64,000 bases of DNA from Pisolithus tinctorius (lineage: Eukaryota; Basidiomycota; Agaricomycetes; Boletales; Pisolithaceae), in assembly GCA_024663395.1 (NCBI GenBank), contig JANFAH010000055.1:310001-374000 (forward strand), read 5' to 3'. Positions within the stretch are counted from its first letter, which is position 1; each line of letters opens with the position of its first letter. Positions 47,280-59,272 of the stretch are shown here, one piece after another. The translations under genes were made by a program, and so were the position numbers. The notes under the pieces are model-generated. The model was not told the origin of the DNA. It made no database searches and was given only the letters and a program-made list of their open reading frames with translations.

Positions 47280-48235
47280 GCCCTGGGTTAACCATTTCCC
47301 ATTTTGGCAATCAGAGGGTTCCACATATAGAAAAGCCCCTATAGCTATCATCACCTCCATGGGCTTGATGGCATTGCATATGAGCGTCGAGGACGCCTGG
47401 TTTGGGTGGCATAGACTGTATGCTATCTTAGGCAATAGTTTCACACGATGTGACAAGATCAAAGGCTGGGGACGGGCGTCCGGGACGCCTGCAGGTTGGT
47501 GTGATATGTATACATTGCACTCCCATCATATTCATGACTCTATCCATCCCTATATACCCACCCAGCGAACCCTGACACACCCTTGAGGTTACTCCTACTA
47601 CCCAATGGGTTTTCTGACCAGAGCAACACCGAACCCTCCTTGGAGTTAATGCGCTCTGACATCCCTGGGTCAGTACTCGTTGTAAATAAGATAAGAATAC
47701 TGTTCGATACATCAGAAATCCTAATTCGAGTGGTCACCATCCAGTAAGCTCACAGCCCTTGCTTCGAGTGGACTAGATCGTGATTACTGGCATTTGGGGA
47801 TTACTGTGTCCTTACTTGCTTTAGTGAACCCTGGACAGCTTTGGGATTTGGAAACACCGAACACCGACTTCGGCATGGCTTGGTACTAGGGCTTTTGCAA
47901 GTGAGCAGGCGGACACCCAGGTTAGCCAGGTTAGTTCCCCACTTGTCGGGGCTGCCTTCGGCATTCAGAAATTGTATCCCTGTGCCTTCAGCTGTGCCTT
48001 CAGCTGGGCCTTTTCAGCACTCAGCAATTGTATCCGTGGGTCTTCGGCATTCCGCAATTGTATCCCAGGGCCTTCGGCATTCAGCAATCCTATCTCGGGC
48101 CTTTGGCAAGCCCCAGCTCGGGTGTGGTAGCTTCAGCTGCCTGATCTCCCTCCAATGGGACACTTCATCACTGCAACTACCATTAAATCAATGTATCATA
48201 TCTGTCAGTTTCATACAAAGCAACAAAGCATCGTA
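47280..48235. other. No gene; short CTTCGGCATTC repeats
   Basis: Near 47383 and 47476 are two copies of the GGGCGTCC-type palindrome. At about 47950-48110, five units of 25-40 bp carry TTCGGCATTC and AATTGTATCC. A similar CTTCGG-rich composition occurs in the LTR-like DNA at 62 kb. No coding frame is supported. Confidence 0.55.
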
Positions 48236-48240
48236 AGGGT

Positions 48241-48925
48241 GGGCGTCCCAGACGCCCACATGGGCATGCATATAGTAATAAGTCACATGACTTGAACATG
48301 GTGCCATGCCACATGGGCGTCGAGGACGCCCATGGCCGCAATGTGGCAAGTGGATAAAAATTGGCGGTGATGAAATGAAAGTGTTGCCAGAGCAAGCAGC
48401 TTGACATACCCATGCTGCGCGGGCGTCCGGGACGCCCGTGCACTGCATTGTGGCAGGTGTGGGAATGTTTATCATCACCTAGGTAGTAGTAGCTGCTGGG
48501 CGTCCAGGACGCCCACGCACTGCACTGCATTGTCTGTGGGAAAATTTAACTCACTTAGACAGTGCACATAGGCGTCCTGGACGCCCATGGCACTGCATTG
48601 TGTGGGTGTGGGAATTGTTGGCCACATGGTTAGCACTCCATGGGTGGGCGTCGACGATGCCCGTGGCACTTCATTGCAAATATTGTGTGTAGGAATTTTT
48701 GATTCACATAGGCAGCGCTGCCGGGTGTCGAGGACACCCATAAGCCAGGACTGATGTTGCAAAACAATTAACTTTGCTTGCCCACGGTGTGCGGGCGTCC
48801 GGGACGCCCAGCCGCAATTTAACATTCCGATAGAAAAGTTTAAATTTATGTAAATAACAGTGACACAAATCAGTAACCATAGACAGGTGTCAATGCAGCA
48901 TGCACGTGGGCGTCCTCGACTCCCT
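48241..48925. repeat. Array of palindrome GGGCGTCC-N-GGACGCCC upstream of helicase gene
   Basis: Copies or variants start at 48241, 48315, 48421, 48498, 48570, 48646, 48723 and 48793, with a half-decayed copy near 48907. Spacing is 70-106 bp, and units share CACTGCATTGT and GTGTGGGAAT blocks. Compensated changes occur: GGGTGTCGAGGACACCC keeps both arms complementary. Confidence 0.9.
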
Positions 48926-49309
48926 CACCACTGCTCGGATAGTTATCATGATTTCTCTAAATTTAGCTATCGATGAAACTTTGATTAGAAGTTGGGACCT
49001 TAGATGCCGATATGATGATTATCAATCAAGAGCTATATCAAGTGATACTATTGATCAACACTGGCTACATTGCACATTAGTCAATGATCATAACCGATGT
49101 CAGTCAATGATCACGTTCATATCCGATGTTAGTCAAAGTCTATATCGGATATCAGCTATATCGTCCAACCGTCGCCAAGATCGCACCGGTAGTGCCGTTA
49201 ATTGGGTTTAAGCGATGAGTATATAGGTGTAGGGCGTTCTCTGGCAATATCCAACCCATTCTCTCCCCCGCCCTCACACGTAAGTCAACTAACAAATAAA
49301 CTCACTATC
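48926..49309 (+). promoter_or_regulatory. Promoter region of the SNF2-type gene
   Basis: A TATATAG motif at 49220-49226 lies about 85 bp upstream of the chosen ATG, followed by a pyrimidine-rich stretch (TTCTCTCCCCCG). The region from 48930 to 49150 is A/T-rich with repeated TATCGAT/ATATCGGAT-like words and no coding frame. Confidence 0.5.
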
Positions 49310-52300
49310 ATGCCTGCTTTAGGTGTTGCCGCCGCCCTGCTCCTGCTGGGCAATTCGGAGGGCCTGCCATGGACCATGCCTGCTTGGCAGGATATTACCA
49401 AAGTATTTGGCGTCCCATGGCACACCGAGCCCGATGCTGCACCGGACTCTCCTGCTGTCCACGTGCCGACTTGGACCACTTCCATTGCACAGAGCGTATC
49501 GGTGTATGCAAGGAATCTCTGGAAGAAAACAACTTTGGCGGCGCAAGCCGAATATGCGCGCAAAGGTTACACCGACAACGATGCCGAAGGTCGCCGGGCT
49601 TGGAATTCGTGGGTGGTGGCGAATTGGGGCCCGACTTGGAAATTAAACCGCATCATCGACGAGGTTCTCAAGGAGGCCAAGTGTGGGCCATATGACGCGA
49701 TGGCGCGTTTGAAACAGAGAAAGGTAAGTCATTATATCAATATATCATGCTTCGTGATAGTGTTAATCAATTCGATCTCAGTTCCCTACCCTCGAAGAGG
49801 CACAGGTCCCCATCCATGCCGCAAACCCCCTCGCATACAAACTCTTCGGCGATGACGCATACCCCGACGACCCGAACTTCCTGGCAACACCGATCAAGAC
49901 CTTCATCGACCAACTTTTGGTAATCACCTGGCAACGGTACCGGAAGTCGCTTACTCGTGAAGCGAACGATATCAAACGCAAGCAAGCCGGTCTCGAAGCC
50001 GAATGGAAAGGTATGTAACTCGTCAACACAAGTTTGCTAATCACTCGGCTTATGTGCGGTCTCAGCGCTCACGGCGGATGGTGCGAACCCCAGCATCAAA
50101 GCAATCAAATCATATTTGGCACACGTCCGGTCATTGATTACCATCCTACGCCGATACGAAGATGCAGAGTCCCTGGACGAACTAGAAGATCGAAGAAAGC
50201 AAATCGTGGCGATGCTTGCGGCGGCACAGAATGACGACACCAAAGCGGATGAGATTGCTAGTGAGTGTCCAAGCTCGTGGCGATATCAGTATATTATTAA
50301 CATATGCACAGAACTTCCGAAGGCCCTGCGCGATGCACTTAAAAAACTTGCAACCGACTCTGAAATTCGCGAGGTAGAACAACTCGTACAAGCTGCCCTC
50401 GAAAATATTCAATCCGACGACGTCGCTCTAGAAATCCCGGATGGCGAAAACATTGATGTCGCTTGGACAGAGGGTGTCGAGGAATTAGCACAGCTCACCG
50501 AAGACGAAATCTGGGCGCACCTCGGATTGAAAGAGGGGAAGAAGATCCCCCTCTTCCAGGAATTCACCGACCCCGATGCGACGATCGAGCCTTGGTCCGA
50601 AGAAGGCGAAGCATGGTTAAACGATCCCACCACCACACGCGAGCCACTTCAAGCGAGATGGCATCAGCTGGTCGGCATTCTTCGCATGCTGCAAAGGGCG
50701 TTTGATGGTCAACCGGTCCTCCTGATGGACGGCGTTGGCATCGGAAAAACTTTCCAAGTACTTGGGTTCATTGCATGTCTCTCATGGTTCCGACGTCATT
50801 TCGACACACATGGCAAGTTTCCCGGCGCATTCGGTGAGTAACAAGTCATTTCATCATGCGTGTGCACACACTGACAGATCATATAGCAAATTTGAAATGG
50901 CAAGGGAAGGAGGGGAACATCCCCGATTTACCATTTTTAATAATTTGCCCAGTTTCATTGCATCACCAATGGCAACGTGAAATCGAGCGCTTTTTGCAGC
51001 GCAGCTCCTTCGACATACTCCCATACATCCAGAAGTTCGCCAAGCACCGTGAGTGGTGGACTCGAGTAAAATCCCAAAGTCGCCAACAACCCCACCGGCA
51101 AATCATTCTTGCAACTGATACGGTACGTATCACATATATTCCTGGCTTTAACTGTCTCACAAGAAAATAGGCCGTTCAAGATGATGGATCCGCGGTTTTC
51201 CTCGACCTCATCCACAGTGTAGATGATGAGGCGAAATGTGCGCCGGTGTACGAACGCAATGCGCCGAAGACCGTGTTTGGTCATGAATATCTTGGATTGA
51301 TTATCGACGAAGCACATAAGGCGCGGAAATTCAACAAATTCCACCAGGCCATCCTCGGCCTCCATCGACAATCGGCAATGATCGTTGCAATGTCTGCAAC
51401 ACCTGTCATGACACAGCTCCAGGCAAGTCCACAAGTTTACCATGTTAGGTTATGCGTTGCAACTAATCTACGGAATTTAGGACTTGTGGATTATGGGACG
51501 GATGATGGGAATTTCGGAGTTACGGGACAAAGAAAAATTCGACGAGATGAGCCGGGAACTATCACGTGCACAGGCAAAGGACCGAAAGGCCGAACGCGAC
51601 TCAGCAGAAGACCGACTCCGAGGGCTGCTCGGTGGTGAAGAGAAGACGGCCGAACGCAACACCGAAACCCGGCCAGTCCTTCAACAGTGGGTGCCTTGGC
51701 TTCGTGATCGATTCAGCAAGCACGTTATAAGGCGAACGCTCGATTCTCTTGACTACCGCGGCAACAAGATCTTCGGCCTTCCCCCATACCAGGAACACGT
51801 CATGCTCCTCGAACTGCGCAAGTGGGAGAGGAGTCGCCTTGCGACAATTACCGAGGAGCTGGTACACTCGCCCTCGGTAAACACAATTGCAGGGGCTGGA
51901 AAGGCAAGTTTTATTCTTCTCATTTGCAGATGATGATGGGCGTCCCGGACGCCCAACGCCGTGATGGGCTTGAATTCCCTAATGTGGGAACCAAGGTGTA
52001 TCATTGCTCACATGACATGGGCGTCCCGGACGCCCCTCACATGTCCCGTCATGTCGCGGGCTTCATTTATCTCTTGCCTGTGTGTACGGGCGTCGCGGAC
52101 GCCCCCTTGCACACTTGGTCCTGCTGTGGGCGGCACTTATCCTTTGCCTGTGTGTACAGGCATCCGCGACGCCCTCGCTCACGCACTGGTGTGTGCGTTC
52201 ACACACGTATAGACAAAAACTATCGCCCTGCGTGAGGGCGTCCTGGACGCCCTTGTTCCCAAACTCTGCTGACATGTTTATTGTTCTCAGAATTTTTACA

Positions 52301-54009
52301 TTGAATTCCGACGTGGCCTACTTCACCCCCACATGAATCCCAGCTCCGGGAACGACACATGGAGCACTCCAGCCTCACTGCAAGAGTGGAAAGGCGATCG
52401 CTGCTCAACAAAGTTGGACATTCTCGCTGAAATCGTCGCCCACCACCTCGCAGCTGACAGCTCCCCCCCTCTGAATGTCCTGGATGATGGCATAACCCTC
52501 AAAGTCGGTCAGTCAATGGCAGTCGATGAGCCTGTCAGCAAGGAACCCGATCGCATCATCATCTTCTCGGCTTTCCCCAGCTCTAATGCGGCGATCGTCG
52601 ATGTAAGTCACATTTACACTGTTGTGTTGAAGTTCAGTAGTTGATCCATTCACTAGGTTCTGAAATTACACGGCGTCAAGGCATTGGAGCTCCATGGGAA
52701 GCTCAGCCCGGCAAAGCGCAAATCGGTGTTGAACGAGTTCCGCCGGTCCACACGAGAGGCTGGCGCGCGTGTCTTGATACTGTCGATGGTAGGTATGGTC
52801 GGCCTCAACCTGGCCTGTGCAAACATCATGATCATTGCCGTACGTATATTCCTATCGGTTGACTCTTATTGTTAATTGTTAATTCTCTCACAAGGATACA
52901 CTGTGGTCCGCATTGGAAGACGAGCAATTGCGCGGACGGATCTATCGATATCCGCAACAGAAACGTGTTCACTTCTATCGGCTCGTCGCGCGCGGCACAC
53001 CCGATGTCTTCCTCAACAATATCGCATTCGACAAAGGGAATTTGCACAAGGCCTTCGTGGGAATGGACGACCAATCTCGTAAGTATAGCATGATTCTACT
53101 TTAACCTAATGAAAATTTATTGTCATAGGTGCCTTGTTTACCGGAGGTCCAGACGATGATACTTCGACTGACGGGGAAGATCTAAGCCCCGAGTTGGACG
53201 ATCCAGAAGGCGGCATGGACGTGGACCCCAAGGAACCTGCACCGAGGAACAAGAGGGGTACGAAGAAGAACCGGGACAAAGCCCCTGTAACCCCTACGAA
53301 GAAGGGTACTAAGCGGGTGATAGACAATTCCCCTCCATCTGCCAGTCGGCAACCCGGTCCTTCAAAGAAGTCAAAGGGTGAGGCCCGTCCGCGGAAGAAT
53401 CTATTCAACAAGAGTATGGTCGATCCTAAAGGCAAACAGCCCCAAAGGGATGGCTCGGCGCAGAGCTCTGCCCCGGGACCTTCAGGTATGACACAGTCTG
53501 TAGATCCTCCAGTTCCCAATGCTCACACTCCCCCCATTCCTGCTGCTCCCTCTCTCCCCCATGCTTCAGGTGCCACGTCCAATCCTGTGCCGAATCCCGG
53601 TCTCGGCCCTGCTAACACCGAAGGCCTTTGGAATCCCGATACCGACCCCATCATGCAGGATATGAGTGCTGATCCTCATTCGCAGCTTGACCCGGACGAA
53701 CTCGACGCATTGGCTGCACTCAATCTGCAGAACCCTTCCACAGATATGGCCCCCGCTGATGGCTCGTCTCCACTCTCCTCCCCACCTGCAACTCCACAGG
53801 TTATGATCACTCCTGGGGTCTCGGCTCGTCAGCCATTGGCCAAACAGCAAGTCAACCGCGACGACCCGGTCGTACCGGTGGCCGGGCCTAGTTGCGATGG
53901 GGCATCGGCCACCGAGTCCATTGGTGACGAGCTCTTGGTGCCTGGAGGTGAGGGCCGGTTCTCCAGAAAGAAGTCGAATCCAAAGACGTATTCATCCCGT
54001 CGCAAATAA
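49310..54009 (+). CDS. SNF2-type DEAH helicase/ATPase, 11 exons, 1,276 aa
   Basis: This is probably a nuclear ATP-dependent DNA translocase. Exons 49310-49723, 49782-50010, 50066-50260, 50312-50833, 50887-51122, 51171-51422, 51481-51903, 52291-52602, 52657-52839, 52895-53078 and 53129-54009 join in phase to a 3,831-nt frame without stops. Motif I is LLMDGVGIGKT (family usual DEMGLGKT). Motif II is IIDEAHKARK, III is SATP, and V-VI are GMVGLNLACAN and LRGRIYRYPQQKRV. About 400 residues of unknown function precede the ATPase core. The C-terminal 290 residues are basic and Pro/Ser-rich, probably disordered and nuclear-localising. The introns after 51422 and 51903 use GC-AG borders, the second 387 bp long and filled with palindromes. 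ATG 49310 was chosen because it follows the TATA box; an in-frame alternative exists at 49202. The family is expanded in Agaricomycetes and its role is unknown. Confidence 0.9.
51904..52290 (+). repeat. Palindrome array inside a GC-AG intron
   Basis: Five copies of GGGCGTCC-N-GGACGCCC or variants start at 51938, 52019, 52088, 52158 and 52236 (steps 81, 69, 70 and 78). The intron starts AAG/GCAAGT and ends TTCTCAG. Every other intron of the gene is 48-58 bp. A CAG at 51930 would give a 26-bp intron, suggesting the array expanded a small ancestral intron. Confidence 0.9.
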
Positions 54010-55535
54010 TTTCGCTCTTCCATGCTTTGTGTATCTACGCATGCTATGTTTACCATTCACACTCATTTACATACATGTCCTTTGTACTTTACGGTTGAGA
54101 ATATTCACATTGCCTCACATGGATGAGGGCGTCGCAGACGCCCTCATTGACTATGAACTTGGTGGCTGCCATCTTCAATGTGATGTGTGATGTCGCTGAT
54201 CGTCCAGGCATCATGGATGCCCATCCCTCTGTAGGTGCATGTCATGTGATATTGTTTCCATCATCAGTCACTTGACAATAGCACATGTCAAGATCAGTCT
54301 ACTTAGGCGACCCGGAGGCCGAGCATGATGATTGCGGAATGCTGAGGGCAGGGACTACCAAACACCGACTGATTGACAGGCTGAACGCCGTGCATGGCCC
54401 CATGGCCCCAGGGGCGAACCACCCTTGGTATGGCCCACTGGCTAGCAGAAACCTAACCCCCTAAGGGTTTCAGAGATAGTGAGGAGTGTCTTGGTGGATA
54501 TTCAAACTAGAGTATCTTTAAGTACTAACATATGTAGAATGGAGGGTTAGCACGCCGGCATTCGGTGTACTGCAATCCCGGAACTGTGTAGGGACAACTG
54601 AAGCAAGCACAGTAGACTAATCATAAATGAGAATGGTAATGAAATAGAAGGCAGATGACTGTACTGAATGGGAAACATACTACAGGGGACTTCAGACATT
54701 AAGACCATGTTATCGGGTGGTGAAGTAGAGTGAGATGGCACAGTGTAGCTCAGCAGGTTGTTGGAATGACTCTAGGCACACACGGGGGTTCAGGGCAATG
54801 GTCAGAGTCGGGTACACCAACTGCTCTACTGCCATGGCATTGTGCTAGGCTATGCAGGCTTGACACTGGACCAGATGCACCCACTACTTTCCCTCCTTTC
54901 GTTACAAAGCTGATATATCCATGGTCTGTGTCATATACCGAGAAACTCACAACTCGGTCTTACCCTCTGAACACCGAACTAACGCCGAGATGTACTCTCA
55001 CTTTATACTTTTCTAGTTAGCCTTTGTACCGCCCTCGTGTGTGCCGAGGGAGTGTCTGTCACAGCTTTCCGATCTCTGACTTCTCGCTTAACTTTTAGTT
55101 AGTTTCTCTGCATCGCTATCTAGTCCCTCACCAGTAGCCCCGGCCTTCGGGTTGCTGGTCTTCGGTATATATACCCTGCGTAGCCTGTGGTTAGCCCCCA
55201 GTCTGAATATCAACTTAGTTCACCCCCTAAGTTCCGAGCCTAAGCCCGAGTCGACTCTCGGCTTTCGCTCCTGACCTCCCTGGCCTCCCTCTGACTTCAA
55301 CCCAGCTCGCGAGAGGGTCTAGCACACACTAGCTAAGACCAAGGGCTGTCGCATCGGCGCTCAGCCTTCGGCCTTCGACCCCCGACCTCGACACGCACTT
55401 AACAGTCTGCAGCAATCTCAGACACCAACTGTACACTGCCCTTCCTTCTTCCCTCTGTGGCCATCTGGGGATGCAGCCTGTATATGTTGCTTGACCTCTT
55501 CTTCCCTTTATAGGCAAGGTGCTCCTGCATACAAG
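54010..55535. other. Intergenic with LTR-like debris
   Basis: A palindrome copy lies at 54127 (GGGCGTCGCAGACGCCC). An LTR-like segment starts at 55053 (TGTCTGTCACAG, after GCCGAGGGAG), with a TATATATA box at 55166 and an AATATCAACTTAGTT block near 55205. Related segments occur near 59150-59250 on the minus strand and at 62633-62790. No coding region was found. A weak tRNA-like A box (TAGCTCAGCAGG, near 54747) has no proper B box. Confidence 0.6.
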
Positions 55536-55538
55536 GGC

Positions 55539-55720
55539 GGGCGTCTTGGACGCCCTGGACCTGCATCTTTTGCTTGACCTCTTCCCTTTATAGGCAATAT
55601 GCTCTTGCTACGAGTGCAGGCGTCTCGGACGCCCCAGGCCTGGTGCTTTTGCTTGACTCTCTCTCATTTATAAAGTGGTGTATGCTCCTGCTATGAGTGT
55701 GGGCATCTTGGACGCCCGGG
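55539..55720. repeat. Three palindrome copies upstream of the 942-aa gene
   Basis: GGGCGTCTTGGACGCCC and variants start at 55539, 55618 and 55701 (steps 79 and 83), in units with TTTATAGGCAA and GCTCCTGC. The last is about 240 bp before the start codon of the next gene. Confidence 0.88.
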
Positions 55721-55789
55721 CCTGTATATTCTTCCACTAGACTCACCCCAATCACTATCTTCTCGGTTCATCATTACTAATATCCAATT

Positions 55790-55855
55790 CATACCATATA
55801 ACATAACATGACATAACATAACATAACATAACATAACATAACATAATGTAATGAC
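55790..55855. repeat. CATAA pentanucleotide microsatellite
   Basis: About ten imperfect repeats of CATAA lie in the 5' flank of the 942-aa gene. No function is evident. Confidence 0.9.
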
Positions 55856-55957
55856 ATCTGTCATGCTTAAGATTGACACTTGTTAGTTCACAGGCACCAT
55901 TTAGTGCATTATATTTGACTTGTTTGCTTATTTTGTCATGATGCTGATGATCCTGTC

Positions 55958-58904
55958 ATGCCAGCTGATTTTCTAGTTCAGGGCCATCAACTCACTTATG
56001 TCAACCCAGAAATCAAATCAGCTATATATCATCTCATCAATGTCTTTGGTGCAAGCTTTCTCCCTCTTGGACTCCCCTCTTTGCACCATCAGCATCCTTT
56101 ACTGTTCACAAACATCTCCAATATGCGTCTCTATCCTGATGACCGTGAACGCAATCCAGTTCAATTGACTTTGCACCAGTGGGTCAGACAGGGTTTGGAG
56201 TACTGGGATAGGGCCAAGGAAAACAGAGAACAAGCTCTCAAGTTTCTCAAGTTTGCCCTTGCTGGCCGGGATGGGGTGGACTTGGATGACCAGCGCAATG
56301 TCACCCTCAATGTCTTACAAGGCATACGAGATATCCAGGACATCACTGTCACTCGCGATTATGATTCCCTGATTGGCACAACCAAAACACTCCCTTATAG
56401 GGTTCCCTTGACAGTTTGGCCTGCCCCTTCCTTCAGGGATACTCTGACAGTAAATAACCATGTGACTGCACCAGCCATCAATTCACAGGTGAGTTGCCCT
56501 TACCAATCCCAAGACCTTGAATCCCATCACCCTAACACATCCATCTTATCTTAGGATCAAGTAGTGTATGTGCCAATGCACAAAATACCCAACCTTGCAT
56601 TGGGCAAGGTTGCAAATCGCTCCATCATTCGTGTCTTCTTTCCACGTATGTATCGCATGTTCGACTCGCCCAAGATTTCTTCAGCCGATCTCGAATTGAT
56701 TTACAACCAATGCTTGCTTCCCACAATTCGACAATTCATGCCTAACCAGGCCACCCATTGGCCTCCCAGTTATAATGCTGCCCTTCACACGAGTCGCGAC
56801 CAACGAGGACGATTCCATCTTGGCAGTTTGGACCTGCCAGCCCACCTTCTTGACTTGTTTGCCAACTCATATCTCAATACCCTCAAAGACCTTCGACCCT
56901 ACTTCAATGATGCATACTTCGGACATGAGCTTCGTGGTTGGAAAGCTGCAACTGTCCATAACTTGGATGTTGCAGCAGATGACACAGATGGAGCCAATGC
57001 TGCTTATGAGCGGGTCAATGCTTTGGACGATCTAACTCATGTTCTTCATATGCCATCCATCAATCCCAGGCAGTGGCTTATCGATGTCGGTCTGGAGTTT
57101 GGCAATCCCGAGAAAGTTGTCACATGGCGACACAATGGCCATGTTGACATCATCGAGCACCTCATACCTGATCTCGAAAATGCTGCAGATGTACTTGAAC
57201 GCAGCAGCCGGTATTATGAGGACCATCACATGCATCTTAAGGACATTGCTGGTTTCCGCTGGACTCCCGGCAGGCACTCTCACATCATCAAATATATCCA
57301 AGCTTACACCACTGAGAAGGCTGTATCTTATCAGCTCCATGATGGGATATTTCGTCCTCGAAAACCCTCTGAACTGATCTCAGTTTCCCGACTCGATCGT
57401 TTGTTGGAAGACCTTGACCGTCAGGCAAAAATTCTCTTCACTTGCACGGGTGATGGCACCACCGGGGATCCCACTCCACAGTGTGGTTGTGCCCGCTTGG
57501 AAGTCAGGGTGCCCTTGAACAATGCCCAAATCATATTGGCCAACTTTCCACGATGGCTCATCAATGAAACCATGGTTCAACTTCCTGCTCGCCTCTGGTG
57601 GTAAGTGTCTTATGCCAGTATAACCATTTCTGTACCTTAACATCATCATCAGGTATTTCAAATGGCTCCGTCTGGGTGCCATTCATAATGTCATCAACAA
57701 CTTCCGCCACACACCAGCAAGGCATCGTGTATCCGAGAACTGCCTTGCTCTAGGTGCCATTGCAATTTGGATCCTCAATGGCGCTCATCGAACTCCTAAT
57801 TATCGTACTCTTGGCCTTGCAAAACAATCCTGTGCCCACATCTTGGTGGATGAAGACGATGACTCAGATGATCCAGATGCTGTCACAAAACCCCTCATGT
57901 ATGAGGCTGGGGTGTATTTTCTGTGTGACATCGAGCAGGATTCCAACACATTCTGCTACCGCATCCCATGGGCCAAGACCTTCAATCCAGATCTAATTGC
58001 CCAAGCCTTTGAACAAGGGACAGTCCAAGAGGTCTGTCGCATGCTTGGGGCAGGGGAGATTGAAACTGGCAGACGTCGTCCCAATATCCAGCGGACCTCC
58101 AACCGCTCAGGGCATCAGACCTTGAATGTTCGTGACATCCGACCAGATGATCGACCGCTCCCTACAGTGGGCAGTCGGCTCGATGGTCTATCCCTACCTG
58201 ATCCACCTCGCCCTCAAGGCCGTGATGTTGAATACTTCAGGCATCATGGTGGGGGGAATCGTGAACTTGACATGGATGATGATTTCCCTGACCAGGATGG
58301 TGATGAGCCTGATGCTCTCAAGCATGAAGTTCAGATGATTCTTGAACAGATGTACTATGACATCTTGCAAGAATCTCCTAACAAACGGTCTCACACCCAG
58401 GGGGCTTGGACCAACATTCCGCAATCACTCCGAGATGAAATGGCAGTTGAAGACTTGTATTTGCAACTGGAACTCCCGTTCGAGGCCGTGCAATATTCCA
58501 TTGCCAGTGATGAAGTGTGGCAATTGCACTTCAACCGATTCTTCCCAGCTCAGGTTCCACAACGTGCTGGTCAGAACTTCGGCAAATGCCGCTACTACCA
58601 TACATATCTCGCCCTTGTCCGTCGACTCCCCAGCCACCAGCTTCAGCTGGTTAGGTCAGAGTTGCGTCGCAAGTTTAACACCCTGGCATGGATTCCATAT
58701 ACCGAAAGTGATCGCATGTGGTGCACAAAGAAGACAACTTTGAGCAGATGGAACCATCTGCCTGCAAATGGCCCAGTCCAAGGTCCGAAGATTGCCATCA
58801 ACCCAAGGAAGATGCGAATTCTACACCAACAACCATCTCTAAGACCAGCACCTAGGGCAGTGGAACCCCAACGTGAGGAAGAAGAGGAAGGAGAAGATGA
58901 GTAA
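55958..58904 (+). CDS. Agaricomycete protein of unknown function, 942 aa
   Basis: Three exons (55958-56488, 56555-57600, 57653-58904) join in phase through 66- and 52-bp introns, giving 2,829 nt without internal stops. The protein is mostly globular: an N-terminal part with LTLHQWVRQGLEYWDRAKE, a middle part with LELIYNQCLLPTIRQFMP and HLGSLDLPAHLLDLF, and CTGDGTTGDP with CGCARLEVRVP before the second intron. An acidic loop (VDEDDDSDDPDA) and an Arg/Gly/Asp-rich linker follow. A C-terminal part with LRDEMAVEDLYLQLELPFE ends in a Glu-rich tail. No catalytic motif is evident. I have seen similar proteins only in Agaricomycetes. It lies between the SNF2-type and BAH-like genes in the same orientation, and shares their upstream palindrome. 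ATG 55958 is the first good start, but a small upstream exon cannot be excluded. Confidence 0.85.
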
Positions 58905-59270
58905 ACTGATATCCAATATCTATATATATATATATATATGAAGAATGTATAAAAATGTACTTGGTACATTTTTACATCTGATATCTGACTCTGTTCCTTG
59001 CCGAGCAACATGATGCAGGGCTCAATAATGTTTAGGACAGTCCTAAAATGTAGTGCCGAAGCCTAGTGCATGTGCTAGACACTCGCGTGGGGGGAAAGCA
59101 GAGGTGTCATATGGTAAAAGGTTTGGTTACAGGTTCAGGGGGAGATGCTAGTTCAATATTCAGACTGAGGATTGAGTAAAGAAGTAACTACGACTTATAT
59201 ACCGAGGGCCGGTAACCCGAAGACCGAGGTTACTTGTAGGTGGCCCCGACTCAGTCAGGCATCCTATCAG
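58905..59270. other. 3' flank with TA repeat and minus-strand LTR fragment
   Basis: A (TA)10 microsatellite follows the stop codon. At about 59150-59250 the minus strand matches the LTR-like segments at 55.1 and 62.7 kb (CTTCGGGTTA, TATATAAG, CAGTCTGAATATT). No gene is seen. Confidence 0.6.
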
Positions 59271-59272
59271 TG

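Noticed and set aside
49202..49309. Upstream ATG at 49202 as the start of the helicase
   Set aside because: It overlaps the TATATAG motif, so it probably lies upstream of the transcription start.
54742..54815. Possible tRNA gene or tRNA-derived SINE
   Set aside because: An A-box-like TAGCTCAGCAGG is followed by GGTTCAGGG, which is not a good B box, and no cloverleaf with an anticodon stem could be drawn.
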